Of a DNA stretch of 64,000 nt, positions 35,801 to 48,406 are shown piece by piece. Numbering within the stretch: the first letter of the stretch is position 1; each line of letters opens with the position of its first letter. The translations under genes and the position numbers were made by a program. The notes beneath the pieces were generated by a model. It was not told the origin of the DNA. It searched no databases and was given only the letters and a program-made list of their open reading frames with translations. This stretch comes from Bursaphelenchus xylophilus (Eukaryota; Nematoda; Chromadorea; Rhabditida; Aphelenchoididae). The DNA is taken from assembly GCA_904066235.2 (NCBI GenBank), contig CAJFCV020000004.1, positions 3,596,001 to 3,660,000 of the forward strand, given 5' to 3'.

Positions 35801-38800
35801 AAACTAGCGGTGTTAAAATTTCATTCGGTAACGTTTCGAATGGTGTAGGTCACGTCTATTCACTCCGACATCTCTAATTCACTTTTTTTTTAAATCTGTG
35901 CCTAGTATAATATCAGAGTGTTCGGTCCGGTACGGGCGCAGTTTAGCTCCAAACAAGGCGAAACTTGCGGTGTTAAAATCTCATTCGGTAACGTTTCGAA
36001 TGGTATAGGTCGCATCTATTCACTCCGACATCTCTAATTCACTTTTTTTAAATCGGTGCCTAGTATAATATCAGAGTGTTTGGATCGGTACGGGCGCAGT
36101 TTGACTCCAAAGAAGGCGAAACTTGCGGTGTTAAAATTTCATTTGGTAACGTTTCGAATGGTATAGGTCGCATCTATTCACTCCGACATCTCTAATTCAC
36201 TTTTTTTAAATCGGTGCCTAGTATAATATCAGAGTGTTTGGATCGGTACGGGCGCAGTTTGACTCCAAAGAAGGCGAAACTTGCGGTGTTAAAATTTCAT
36301 TCGGTAACGTTTCGAATGGTATAGGTCACGTCTATTCACTCCGACATCTCTAATTCACTTTTTTTTAAATCGGTGCCTAGTATAATATCAGAGTGTTTGG
36401 ATCGGTACGGGCGCAGTTTGACTCCAAAGAAGGCGAAACTTGCGGTGTTAAAATTTCATTTGGTAACGTTTCGAATGGTATAGGTCACGTCTATTCACTC
36501 CGACATCTCTAATTCACTTTTTTTAAATCGGTGCCTAGTATAATATCAGAGTGTTTGGATCGGTACGGGCGCAGTTTGACTCCAAAGAAGGCGAAACTTG
36601 CGGTGTTAAAATTTCATTTGGTAACGTTTCGAATGGTATAGGTCACGTCTATTCACTCCGACATCTCTAATTCACTTTTTTTTTAAATCGGTGCCTAGTA
36701 TAATATCAGAGTGTTTGGATCGGTACGGGCGCAGTTTGACTCCAAAGAAGGCGAAACTTGCGGTGTTAAAATTTCATTCGGTAACGTTTCGAATGGTATA
36801 GGTCGCATCTATTCACTCCGACATCTCTAATTCACTTTTTTTAAATCGGTGCCTAGTATAATATCAGAGTGTTTGGATCGGTACGGGCGCAGTTTGACTC
36901 CAAAGAAGGCGAAACTTGCGGTGTTAAAATTTCATTTGGTAACGTTTCGAATGGTATAGGTCACGTCTATTCACTCCGACATCTCTAATTCACTTTTTTT
37001 AAATCGGTGCCTAGTATAATATCAGAGTGTTTGGATCGGTACGGGCGCAGTTTGACTCCAAAGAGGGCGAAACTTGCGGTGTTAAAATTTCATTCGGTAA
37101 CGTTTCGAATGGTATAGGTCACGTCTATTCACTCCGACATCTCTAATTCACTTTTTTTTTAAATCGGTGCCTAGTATAATATCAGAGTGTTCGGTCCGGT
37201 ACGGGCGCAGTTTAGCTCCAAACAAGGCGAAACTTGCGGTGTTAAAATCTCATTCAGTAGCGTTTCGAATGGTATAGGTCACGTCTATTCACTCCGACAT
37301 CTCTAATTCACTTTTTTTTTAAATCGGTGCCTAGTATAATATCAGAGTGTTTGGATCGGTACGGGCGCAGTTTAGCTCCAAACAAGGCGAAACTAGCGGT
37401 GTTAAAATTTCATTCGGTAACGTTTCGAATGGTGTAGGTCACGTCTATTCACTCCGACATCTCTAATTCACTTTTTTTAAATCTGTGCCTAGTATAATAT
37501 CAGAGTGTTCGGTCCGGTACGGGCGCAGTTTAGCTCCAAACAAGGCGAAACTTGCGGTGTTAAAATCTCATTCGGTAACGTTTCGAATGGTATAGGTCAC
37601 GTCTATTCACTCCGACATCTCTAATTCACTTTTTTTAAATCGGTGCCTAGTATAATATCAGAGTGTTTGGATCGGTACGGGCGCAGTTTGACTCCAAAGA
37701 AGGCGAAACTTGCGGTGTTAAAATTTCATTTGGTAACGTTTCGAATGGTATAGGGCACGTCTATTCACTCCGACATCTCTAATTCACTTTTTTTTTAAAT
37801 CGGTGCCTAGTATAATATCAGAGTGTTTGGATCGGTACGGGCGCAGTTTGACTCCAAAGAAGGCGAAACTTGCGGTGTTAAAATTTCATTTGGTAACGTT
37901 TCGAATGGTATAGGTCGCATCTATTCACTCCGACATCTCTAATTCACTTTTTTTTTAAATCGGTGCCTAGTATAATATCAGAGTGTTCGGTCCGGTACGG
38001 GCGCAGTTTAGCTCCAAACAAGGCGAAACTTGCGGTGTTAAAATCTCATTCGGTAACGTTTCGAATGGTATAGGTCACGTCTATTCACTCCGACATCTCT
38101 AATTCACTTTTTTTTAAATCGGTGCCTAGTATAATATCAGAGTGTTCGGTCCGGTACGGGCGCAGTTTAGCTCCAAACAAAGCGAAACTTGCGGTGTTAA
38201 AATTTCATTCGGTAACGTTTCGAATGGTGTAGGTCACGTCTATTCACTCCGACATCTCTAATTCACTTTTTTTAAATCGGTGCCTAGTATAATATCAGAG
38301 TGTTTGGATCGGTACGGGCGCAGTTTGACTCCAAAGAAGGCGAAACTTGCGGTGTTAAAATTTCATTCGGTAACGTTTCGAATGGTATAGGTCACGTCTA
38401 TTCACTCCGACATCTCTAATTCACTTTTTTTTAAATCGGTGCCTAGTATAATATCAGAGTGTTTGGATCGGTACGGGCGCAGTTTGACTCCAAAGAAGGC
38501 GAAACTTGCGGTGTTAAAATTTCATTCGGTAACGTTTCGAATGGTGTAGGTCACGTCTATTCACTCCGACATCTCTAATTCACTTTTTTTAAATCGGTGC
38601 CTAGTATAATATCAGAGTGTTTGGATCGGTACGGGCGCAGTTTGACTCCAAAGAAGGCGAAACTTGCGGTGTTAAAATTTCATTCGGTAACGTTTCGAAT
38701 GGTATAGGTCACGTCTATTCACTCCGACATCTCTAATTCACTTTTTTTAAATCGGTGCCTAGTATAATATCAGAGTGTTTGGATCGGTACGGGCGCAGTT

Positions 38801-40268
38801 TGACTCCAAAGAAGGCGAAACTTGCGGTGTTAAAATCTCATTCGGTAACGTTTCGAATGGTATAGGTCACGTCTATTCACTCCGACATCTCTAATTCACT
38901 TTTTTTAAATCGGTGCCTAGTATAATATCAGAGTGTTTGGATCGGTACGGGCGCAGTTTGACTCCAAAGAAGGCGAAACTTGCGGTGTTAAAATTTCATT
39001 CGGTAACGTTTCGAATGGTATAGGTCACGTCTATTCACTCCGACATCTCTAATTCACTTTTTTTAAATCGGTGCCTAGTATAATATCAGAGTGTTTGGAT
39101 CGGTACGGGCGCAGTTTGACTCCAAAGAAGGCGAAACTTGCGGTGTTAAAATTTCATTTGGTAACGTTTCGAATGGTATAGGGCACGTCTATTCACTCCG
39201 ACATCTCTAATTCACTTTTTTTTTAAATCGGTGCCTAGTATAATATCAGAGTGTTTGGATCGGTACGGGCGCAGTTTAGCTCCAAACAAGGCGAAACTAG
39301 CGGTGTTAAAATTTCATTCGGTAACGTTTCGAATGGTATAGGTCACGTCTATTCACTCCGACATCTCTAATTCACTTTTTTTTAAATCGGTGCCTAGTAT
39401 AATATCAGAGTGTTCGGTCCGGTACGGGCGCAGTTTAGCTCCAAACAAGGCGAAACTTGCGGTGTTAAAATCTCATTCGATAACGTTTCGAATGGTATAG
39501 GTCACGTCTATTCACTCCGACATCTCTAATTCACTTTTTTTTTAAATCGGTGCCTAGTATAATATCAGAGTGTTCGGATCGGTACGGGCGCAGTTTGACT
39601 CCAAAGAAGGCGAAACTGGCGGTGTTAAAATTTCATTCGGTAACGTTTCGAATGGTATAGGTCACGTCTATTCACTCCGACATCTCTAATTCACTTTTTT
39701 TTAAATCGGTGCCTAGTATAATATCAGAGTGTTTGGATCGGTACGGGCGCAGTTTGACTCCAAAGAAGGCGAAACTGGCGGTGTTAAAATTTCATTCGGT
39801 AACGTTTCGAATGGTATAGGTCACGTCTATTCACTCCGACATCTCTAATTCACTTTTTTTAAATCGGTGCCTAGTATAATATCAGAGTGTTTGGATCGGT
39901 ACGGGCGCAGTTTGACTCCAAAGAAGGCGAAACTGGCGGTGTTAAAATTTCATTCGGTAACGTTTCGAATGGTATAGGTCACGTCTATTCACTCCGACAT
40001 CTCTAATTCACTTTTTTTTAAATCGGTGCCTAGTATAATATCAGAGTGTTTGGATCGGTACGGGCGCAGTTTGACTCCAAAGAAGGCGAAACTTGCGGTG
40101 TTAAAATTTCATTCGGTAACGTTTCGAATGGTATAGGTCACGTCTATTCACTCCGACTTCTCTAATTCACTTTTTTTTAAATCGGTGCCTAGTATAATAT
40201 CAGAGTGTTTGGATCGGTACGGGCGCAGTTTGACTCCAAAGAAGGCGAAACTTGCGGTGTTAAAATTT
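32889..40268. repeat. Satellite array, right block: about 46 monomers of about 159 bp
   Basis: Same satellite and orientation as the left block, resuming in mid-monomer after the inserted element. Variant blocks recur here too: the CTCATTCAGTAACG variant, followed by the ACTAGCGG and AAATCTGTGCC variants, occurs at 34392 and again 1269 bp later (8 monomers). The last monomer loses similarity after GTGTTAAAATTT at about 40268. Confidence 0.97.
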
Positions 40269-43200
40269 ATTTGGTGCACTTTCCAATGGTGTAAGTGTTT
40301 CCGCACGGTACGAAGAAATTCAAGCGTTTTTCAAATTCGCACAATGCGAAGGTCTCTTTATGTCAGTGCAAGGTGTGTAAATGCCGTTTTCACTATCCTT
40401 CTCTCCTCATTTTTTACATTTTCTCGGCTCATTAGGTTTGCTAAATATTGCAAAGCGTTAGCTAAAAATTTCAGAATTTGAAAAGCAACTCACATTAGAC
40501 AGAGTAGGCTTGCAACAATAAAAAAATATCGTCATCTTTTTGCAACAAAGCTTGAATATTCTCAAAAGAAAAAACTCGAAGTGTTTTTGATCGCGATTCA
40601 AGCCAGACGGGGTATGATTAAGCCCATGTACGGCTGATAATCCTTTTTCCGGGTGCAAATTCGCTGCTCATCGTCCACTCGTCCGTTCTGCATGAGCCGG
40701 CCCACATTCGATCCCCTTTTTCTCGCAGCATTTTTCGTTCTGGTCCACAAACCTTGAGGCGACTGAAGACATTTTATTTTGTCTCTTCTCTCCTTCACAA
40801 ATATTTTTGGAAGGAGGCATGAGCTGTTTTCTTTTTTTCCATTCAGTCTTCCTTCGCCCTTCCGCGGGTATTTTTGATTTCGGGCCTTTTTTCGATGTGG
40901 AAGCGGGCTGTTTTCGGAGCCGGAAAGAAAGCGTGTTGATTCAAAGTTGTGTCTGCGGGAAAGGATTTTTTACGAGGGTTTATTTACTGCGCAAACTGGG
41001 GGATGAGTCATTCAGATTTCGAGATTTTTTTGGGCGAAATTCTTTGTGTAAAAAGTTGAATGGGTCAGCGGACAAGGGAGATTTATTTTTCCATATAATA
41101 ACATGGGAAAGAGTGAAGCAAACTTTCAAGGATTGAATTTTTGGGAACTACGATGGCTTTGATTTTTGAGCATGATATTTCCGCTCAAAAATAGCCTCAA
41201 GGTCTTATTAAAGTTATATTTTTTTCTTGATTTCGACAATTTCTTATTTTGCAAATATAGTTTGATAAATTTTGTAAATAGTTTGACAAAATTTGCAAAA
41301 ATTGTAGCGCTACGATTTTTTGGGTCAGCGACAATTCGGGTTAACGATACTATAGCTCGCGTAGGTTTGTAGTTGTAAGCATGGGGAGGCTAGTAGAAGG
41401 CTTAGTTAGTGGAAATAATAAGATTGATCGGGTTCTAGGACATTTTATCACCTATTTTTTTAGGTATTTTACATGTACTCACATCAATAATGCCTAAATA
41501 AAAGTTACGGATCTTCGTTTTTTGCCCCAAATGTTGGCCTTTTTTACGTTACAGTAACTCAAAGAAAAGAAAACGAACGTCAGTAATAGCTAAAAATAGA
41601 AAAAATGGACATATTGCAAGTCTCCGCAGAGCTTTCGCCGAGCCTTTGCCGAGTGTCCAACGGCTTTTCCAGGACTTGCCAGGCATTTCTTACAAAAATT
41701 GTTGGGCATCCACCTGCCTTACTCCCCTTATCGATCGATTTTATGTTGACCCAAACTGTCGTCGACCCGAAAAGTCGAGACGCACAGCATTCCGAGGTTT
41801 TTTGTCGCCACACGAAAACTAAACGAAAAATATGCAAAAACGCGTAAAATACGCTATTTTTTTGGATTTTGTAGTGCTCTAAGGGCCAGAATTCCCTTAT
41901 TTTTGGATATGTCATAGAAGAGGCTATTTGCTATCGAGTGGTACCATTTTTTTTTAAATTATGCCCTCATAAAGTGCATTTATCCATGAATAAACAAAAA
42001 AATTTTGTAATTTTGTAGCCGAAAAAAACCGTTGTGGGAAGAAAGTAAATAGGACCTGTATATATATCATTGTATAGGTCTTTTTTCACTCTGGAAATCA
42101 ATTTTTACTCTTTTTTATTTTTGGGCTAGCTAGTTATCAGCCGAGGCGCGCAGCCCTGTTGTCATTTTGAGCGAAAATCGGCACCGATCGTGGCGCCAAA
42201 AAACCTCGGAATGCTGTGGGACGCGAAAATTGTAAAATTGAAAACTGAATGTTGCCAGCATTCAATTTTTTATGACTCCATATCCCTTTGAATATCTCTA
42301 AGAGCTTTTCCAAGTCAAAGTAAGCTATCTTTTCATTGCGCTGATCGTTTACTTCGAACCATTTTAAGGGCTGACAATAATCCATCATGTTATTGTGCGG
42401 TTGTTTTTTTGTCATCTAGACGCTCCACCGATTCCATTTTTAAAGACCCAACTTTGTGTTTTTTACGCTTTTTACAGACGGCTGAAAACAAAAGCAGCGA
42501 TTCTTTTTTTGTCAGACGCTATTTCCAAAGAGTTTCTGGCAATTCTTGCAAAACAAAGTGCTGCAAATTTGGCCAAATTTTTTACCGTTTTTGTCGTTCC
42601 AAGTCACTCGCGGCTAGTCTTTGAATTCGCTTTCGAACAAGTTTTTTCTATGTTCTGTTACATGCTTGTAATCACTTTTATCGCATCTCCCATTCAGGTG
42701 TTTTTACAGGGTTGCCATCTTTGTGGGCCGATTTGAATCGGCTATAACTTCTTTATTTTTCGGCCAAATATGAAGATTCTTTTTTCCCTTGAATCCTCAC
42801 AATTCCCCATTTTATTTTAATACCAAATACGTGGCAGAAACACAGAAATTGCGCAATTGTCTCGTGAACAACAAATGATCTCAAGAAAATATAGAAAATC
42901 GTCGTATCTCGTGAACGGTGGAAGATGGCTGCGACAAACCCGGGTTCAAAGGTTTTAGAATTTCGCGTAGAATAGCCTAGAATCAAAAAAAATAAAATTA
43001 TCACTTCTACGGGTGAAACCCGGAGGCATAGATATGAAAACTTTGAAAGGCATAACTCAAGCTTCTTTCCTAAATTTGCCAAATTTTTTCTTTTCAAAAA
43101 AACGTCCGCCTTTATAGGGAATTAAATCTACAGTAAAATGCCACAAAATTAAGACCCTTGAGGCCCTGGAAAACAATTTTTGCAAATTCTCCCCAGTAAT

Positions 43201-44834
43201 TTCATTGGCAAAAAAATTCAATGACCACTCCAAAAAACCACCGGAATTGAATAACACCCTGAGGGGATATTTCAGTAAAAATTTCATATCCTAAAAATAG
43301 GGGCTCTGCGAGTCTTGGAACTACAAATTTTTGTCAATTTGACCCATTATTCCCCAAGTTATTAGCTCAATAAATCTTCCATCCCTGACCCCTCGTTGTG
43401 ACTCTCGGTGACCTTGTCTCCCTTTAATTTTTTTTCTTTTTATTTCGTCCATAAATTCTCACAACTCTCCGCTTCCGTCCCGCTGTTACAATTCAAACAT
43501 TCCCCGGCCCTCTCGAACGTCTCCACGCGAGATTAATGCAAATAAATTCGCGTCTCGACAAACTTGTTATTGGCACTTTTTTGAGGAAGCGCCGCCGTCT
43601 TCGAATCCGCCCCTCTCCGGGCCCGAAATAAATGCCCAACAGTTCAAAAAGAGCCTTGTTTTCGCCGTCGGCTCCAGCGAACTCGAAGTGGGGTTTGTTC
43701 GGGGAGAACAAATGAAATTTTAGAACCCCCCGGTTTTCCAGATTTTCTGACCTTTTCACTGGCAAAACTATGTCAAAAGGTTGCTAAGTCCTATGTGTCT
43801 GGAGAAAAATCTTTAGAGAATTTACCATGCGGTGAATCGCTGTTCAAAAGTCAAAAAAATCCAGAAATTTTGTTGTTTGTACACAAGATTTTTTAAACAG
43901 TACCCCTTTTTGAGACCCTTCAATTTTTTGAAATTTTGCCTGTTTGCTCTGAAGTTTTATATAAAAATATTTTAGTTTGTCAAGATTTTTTTTCAAGGGA
44001 ACACGGAAAATTAAGAGGACCGGTCAGACCGAAAAGTTTCTTGGCCAAAACTCCGAATATCTTAATGCGGATCGGGCTTATAAAAGTGACCTTCACAGAG
44101 TGCCTGAGGATTTTTTTTGTGATTAAAAGTTGAATACCGAATATGTAATAGTGTCCCTGATGTCAAAAAATAAAATTTGTATAAATTTTGGTATGTTGTT
44201 TCACACATATTTGGCAAAAGAAAAAGTTTGTTTAAATAAAAATCCAAGGGTTTTTTGATAAAACCCTAAGGGGATATTATGAAAAAGCTAGCATACACAA
44301 AAATCAGGAGCTCTGTGGGTCCTAAAAATGTGCTTTCACAAAGTTTTACCCCATTTTTTCGAGCCAACATCATCGATTTTTATGGGACATGTAAGATAGA
44401 TAAAAGTGCTGTTTGTCGATTGCATAACACCTATATACTTGAAAAAGGTGACATGCCCAAAACCAAAGTCCCTAAGCGTCCTAGAAATACATAAATTATA
44501 AATTTTGATCCTTTGTTTCCCAGGTTATTGGCCAAAGAAACCTTCCACATCCAATTCGACCATCCTATGCATCTCCTTCGCGATTTCAAAGGCAATTCGC
44601 ACATTGCACCTTATTTAACAACTCTGAACTCAACAAAATTCTTCCTTTTCAGCTCACACAACGCGCCATGGAATAGAGTCTAGGGTCTGTTTTTTGCCGT
44701 AATCAACAAGCTAGACCAGGTGGATTGCAGCCGGAAGTCGATATAAATAAACAATTTATATAGGGTACAATGTAAGTCTTTTCGATTCGAGTCTTAAGGC
44801 ATTCCTTTCTTTGTTTAATTGAGCGGATTTTAGA
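40269..44834. other. Repeat-rich intergenic region, no gene supported
   Basis: Short open frames occur on both strands, for example 40598-40798 on the minus strand, but none has a recognisable domain or a convincing splice partner. It contains a MITE copy (41322-41768), copies of the TTTCCCAAGTTATTGG family (43258-43382 and 44505-44552) and a degenerate CTCTCC...GCTAAAAATTTCAG repeat at about 40400-40470. The TTTTAG at 44828-44833 lies just before the next start codon. Confidence 0.55.
41322..41768. mobile_element. MITE with GGGTCAGCGACAATTCGGGT termini, copy 1
   Basis: The left end GGGTCAGCGACAATTCGGGT and the right end (inverted, finishing CTGTCGTCGACCC) form terminal inverted repeats of about 24 bp with a few mismatches. 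The length is 447 bp. Related copies lie at 58159-58786 and, truncated, at 15565-15875. Non-autonomous; superfamily unclear. Confidence 0.7.
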
Positions 44835-47800
44835 ATGCATAACGAGACGTCCACATACGAAGTGATACGGAAGTTTGCACATGGCGTCATCGACTTTTGG
44901 GACGACCTTTTCGATGTGAGTTTTGTACAGGACTTGTAAGGTTTGTTTTGCCGGTAACTTGAAAAATACTGGACTCAAACTTGTAAACATTTCACTTTTC
45001 GGACCTCAAAGGATCCTATTTTAAGGTCATGACGTCATTTTTACAAAATTCCCTCAGGGGCTTTTTGAGATTCAAGGTTTTCTGGACCAAGTTTTTTATG
45101 AAAATGGGGGGGTACGGATCCTTATAATGCTATTTTTATATTTTTTGGTCCACTATTTTCCAAGTTATTGGCAAAACAATACTTCCAGGTGGCCAGGGGG
45201 GCCATTGTCTACAGTAAAATACCGTCAAATTCCCCGATGAAAATACATTTTTTATAAAATGGCCTTTTCAGTACATAATTTATCCCTTTCTGCCGCTGAT
45301 CATAGCCTTTGTTTTGCCGGCGGCTATTTTGTTGTTCATGTACGGATGTGTCATTTTTATGCATGCTTATGGGTTCCGCAAGCAAATCCGCGAGGCCTAT
45401 TCGTCAAGTGTATGGGATGGGGTGCGGACGTCGATCGCCTCGTTTTGGGATGGCTTCGCCACGATATGGCATGGTAATTTTCTTTTGATGGTTTAGTCTT
45501 TGACATTTTTTTAAAATGGTTTTTGATCTGCTTGAATCCACAAACAGAAAAAAAATTTTAATTTTCAATTGAATTCCGAAAATTCCAAGCAAAATTTATC
45601 TCAACTGTCAATGAAGTACCCCAAGTGCGACGCTCAGGTTTTGTTTAAATTTTGAACACATGTCGGTCATCAACTAAATATCAATTCCTGAAAGTTTTAG
45701 CTCGCGCTTTGCAAGCGCCGCCGAGATATTGAACGATATTTGCCGCCAAGAGAGTACGCTAAACGCGGAGAGTGGTCAGAGAGAAAACTCTTTTTGGCCA
45801 TAACTTTGCTAGTTTTGCGAGGGAAAAATCATTTTTTTGTCGAAACATTACCCTCTATGGCAGTAATAGTCATGGAACTTTTCGTGCCAAAATTCGGCAA
45901 AAAAAATCTCAAATTTTTTCGAACTTTCGATCTAAAAAACTCGGTTGTTTCTGCAAATTGCGAGCCAGGATTCTCGCCTATATTTTAGAAAAAATTTTTC
46001 TAAATTTGTGCCAAGTTTCTCCAAAATCTGAGCGTCGTACTTGGGGTACTTCTCCTGTAAACCGAAATCTAGACTTTGATCTTTGATAAGTTGCCTTATT
46101 TGTCATCCAAAATAGCCGTAATGAATCAACCTGTTTCAGACTACGACGTCAAAGGAATCGACCACATTCCCGACCACGGGCCGGCATTATTTATCACATT
46201 TCACGGCACACTGCCATTAGATATCTATTATTTGATTTCCAAAGTCATTCTCTACAAAAACCGAACAATTCATTGCGTGGCGGACAAGTTTGTTTTCAAA
46301 GTGCCCGGTAGGTCACAAAAACTGCTTTTCTCTCTATAACGCCATCGAAATTTGATCCAACGCTTCTTCAGAATATGTAGTGAACGGTGTTGGCTGTTTC
46401 AGGATGGGGCGCCATTGTTAAATTATTCTGCGCGACGCCCGGCACCGTCGAGGATTGCATAACCAACCTGAAGAGCGGGAATTTGATGATAATTGCGCCG
46501 GGAGGCGTCAGAGAGGCGCTGTATTGCGATCCCGCCAAGTATAATGTGATGTGGGGACAGAGGCTGGGATTTGCTCGAGTTGCCTTGGGCGCGAACGTGG
46601 TAAGTCGGCCAGAAAATGATGATTTTATGTAATATTATACCGAGAAAATTAACAATTCAAACAGCTACAAAAAAAGGTCCAAAATCGAGGTCCCTCTGTT
46701 TGATATTCAAAAAAAAACATGTTAAATATTCGATATGAACATGAAAGTCAAGGTACTAGGGCAAAAGAACACGGAGAATTTAATGGTAAACAAATCATTT
46801 GGCTACACCTAAAAATTTTCGCGCCAGGACCCATGAAAAAACCCGTTTTTTTTCGGACCACCCTGTACTTGAGTTGGAAGGAACATGGAAGACTTCTCTT
46901 AACAATAACTTGAGAAATACTCTATCAAAATTTAGAAAGTTTGTAGTTTTGTGATCTACGCATAATTTATTTTTGATAACTTGTTTTTTGGCCAAAGAAA
47001 TTACATATTTTCCATTACATCCTCAGTAAATTCCTATCACTTTTTACAAAAAAATCTCACCAAATTTTCAGCCAATCATCCCGGTGTTCACGACCAATTG
47101 TCACGAGTACATCCGCACGCCAGGCTGGGCCCGTTGGCTGACTCGAGGACTCTACGAAAAAACCCGACTGCCCTTGTGCCCAATCTACGGCGGCTTCCCC
47201 GTGAAAATGGAATGCCATCTAGGCGAGCCGATGTACTTTCCGCCAGACACTCCGCCGGAAGAAGTTCGAGATACGGTGAAAACGAGGGTAAGATCCGAAA
47301 ATGAAAAATTTTTTAAAGGGGGTACCTTTTGTCGGAGACAAATAAAAACATTTTTTTTTTCTTTTCGAGATTTTCAAAATCAAAATTTGGAATGCAAAAA
47401 AAGATATTTTCCCTTTGAGATTGGCAAAAAAAACAGGCAAAAACTTTTTCTCTGACCGTCTCTCCTCATCTTGCACACTCTCTCACCGAACGTTGAATAT
47501 ATTGGCTCTCTCTGAAGAGCGAGAGATAGAATTTAAGACAATTTGAACGTTCAAATTTTCATCAAAGTCTGAGCATCGAATCACAAGAAAATTCAAAATT
47601 TTTCAAAAAAAAAATTCAAATTTTTCAAAAAAAAAAATCATCAATTTTTCCAGATTGAGGAGATGATCCAGCAGCACCAAAAATTGCCGGGAAACATCAT
47701 TCGAGGGATCCGCCAACGGTTCTCAAATTCTTGTGTGTGCTGTTACGGATGCAAGTCGCGAAATCGGAAGTCAACAGCAGCGTCGGCGAACGAAAATGGT

Positions 47801-48049
47801 CATGCCGAAATAAATATCCCCCTAACCGAAGATATTCGACGAACCGAAGAGCAACCGGCGGTTATTGCGTCCATCGAGGAGGTGGAACAACTTGAGCTAG
47901 ACGAACAAATTGAGGAAAGTGGACAAAATAATGAAAAAGCAACTGAAAAAGACGACAGAAAAGAGGAGAAATTGGTCAATAATGCTGCCCCGACTCCGCG
48001 AAATTCGGAACAAATCAAAGAAGATGTTGTGCAGAAACATGACGTGTAA
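44835..48049 (+). CDS. TMEM68-like PlsC-type acyltransferase, 419 aa
   Basis: Exons 44835-44915, 45272-45473, 46140-46307, 46403-46599, 47072-47287 and 47654-48049 keep frame throughout. Residues about 28-65 form a long hydrophobic stretch (one or two membrane helices). The acyltransferase domain follows: the HGTLPLD motif at about 116-122 (the H-x5-D spacing of TMEM68, compare HGAIPID), FKVPGWG, then APGGVREAL at about 182-190 and PIYGGFPVK. Members make glycerolipid; TMEM68 has been linked to triacylglycerol synthesis at the ER. The last about 95 residues, after LPGNIIRGIRQRF, are an acidic, Cys-containing then Glu-rich tail not typical of the family. TTTTAG ends one base upstream of the ATG and could be a trans-splice acceptor. 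Intron 2 hosts a MITE. Confidence 0.9.
45612..46053. mobile_element. MITE-like element with GGAAGTACCCCAAGTG termini, copy 2
   Basis: Starts GAAGTACCCCAAGTGCGACG and ends GTACTTGGGGTACTTC, an inverted pair. It lies within intron 2 of the TMEM68-like gene. Same family as 1074-1507 and 56974-57413. Confidence 0.7.
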
Positions 48050-48406
48050 AAATAAGTACCTCATAAGCCAAAATGGGTCACAATAGATTGTTGTTTGATC
48101 CGTTTGTATCCTTTTAAAATTATTTTTCATTTGTTGCCTTACAGTCATTTAATGCTATAAATTCCCGGTGCTCTCATTTCTATCTTTTTTCTTATATCAA
48201 GTATAATATAATATCAAATCTTTTATCATTTACTTAAACTTACAAAGACATATTTACAAAAACATGTACTAGCTCACGACTAACTCGGCAGAAGACTTGA
48301 TACAGACCATATAAACGATAGAAACACCGAAAAAAGACAAGTGGAATTGATGAAAGAGAGTCGGAATTAATCCTAATCTGGTCCAAGATATTTCTCCATA
48401 TCCAAT
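48050..48406. other. Convergent 3' region
   Basis: The TMEM68-like gene and the IFRD gene converge here with about 357 bp between their stop codons. The sequence is AT-rich; no other feature is seen. Confidence 0.5.

Noticed and set aside
15882..40268. CRISPR array
   Set aside because: The units are near-identical over their full 159 bp with no unique spacers; this is a eukaryotic satellite.
15882..40268. Repeat-encoded peptide (about 36 codons per monomer, ending in a stop)
   Set aside because: Each frame is closed by a stop in every monomer, has no regular start, and the variants change its residues freely.
40598..40798. Minus-strand 66-codon frame after the satellite
   Set aside because: No domain, no signal peptide and no splice support; other frames of the same stretch are equally open.
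42395..42736. Possible membrane protein gene
   Set aside because: The frame is hydrophobic simply from T-rich DNA, with no splice partners, no acceptor near the start and no family match.
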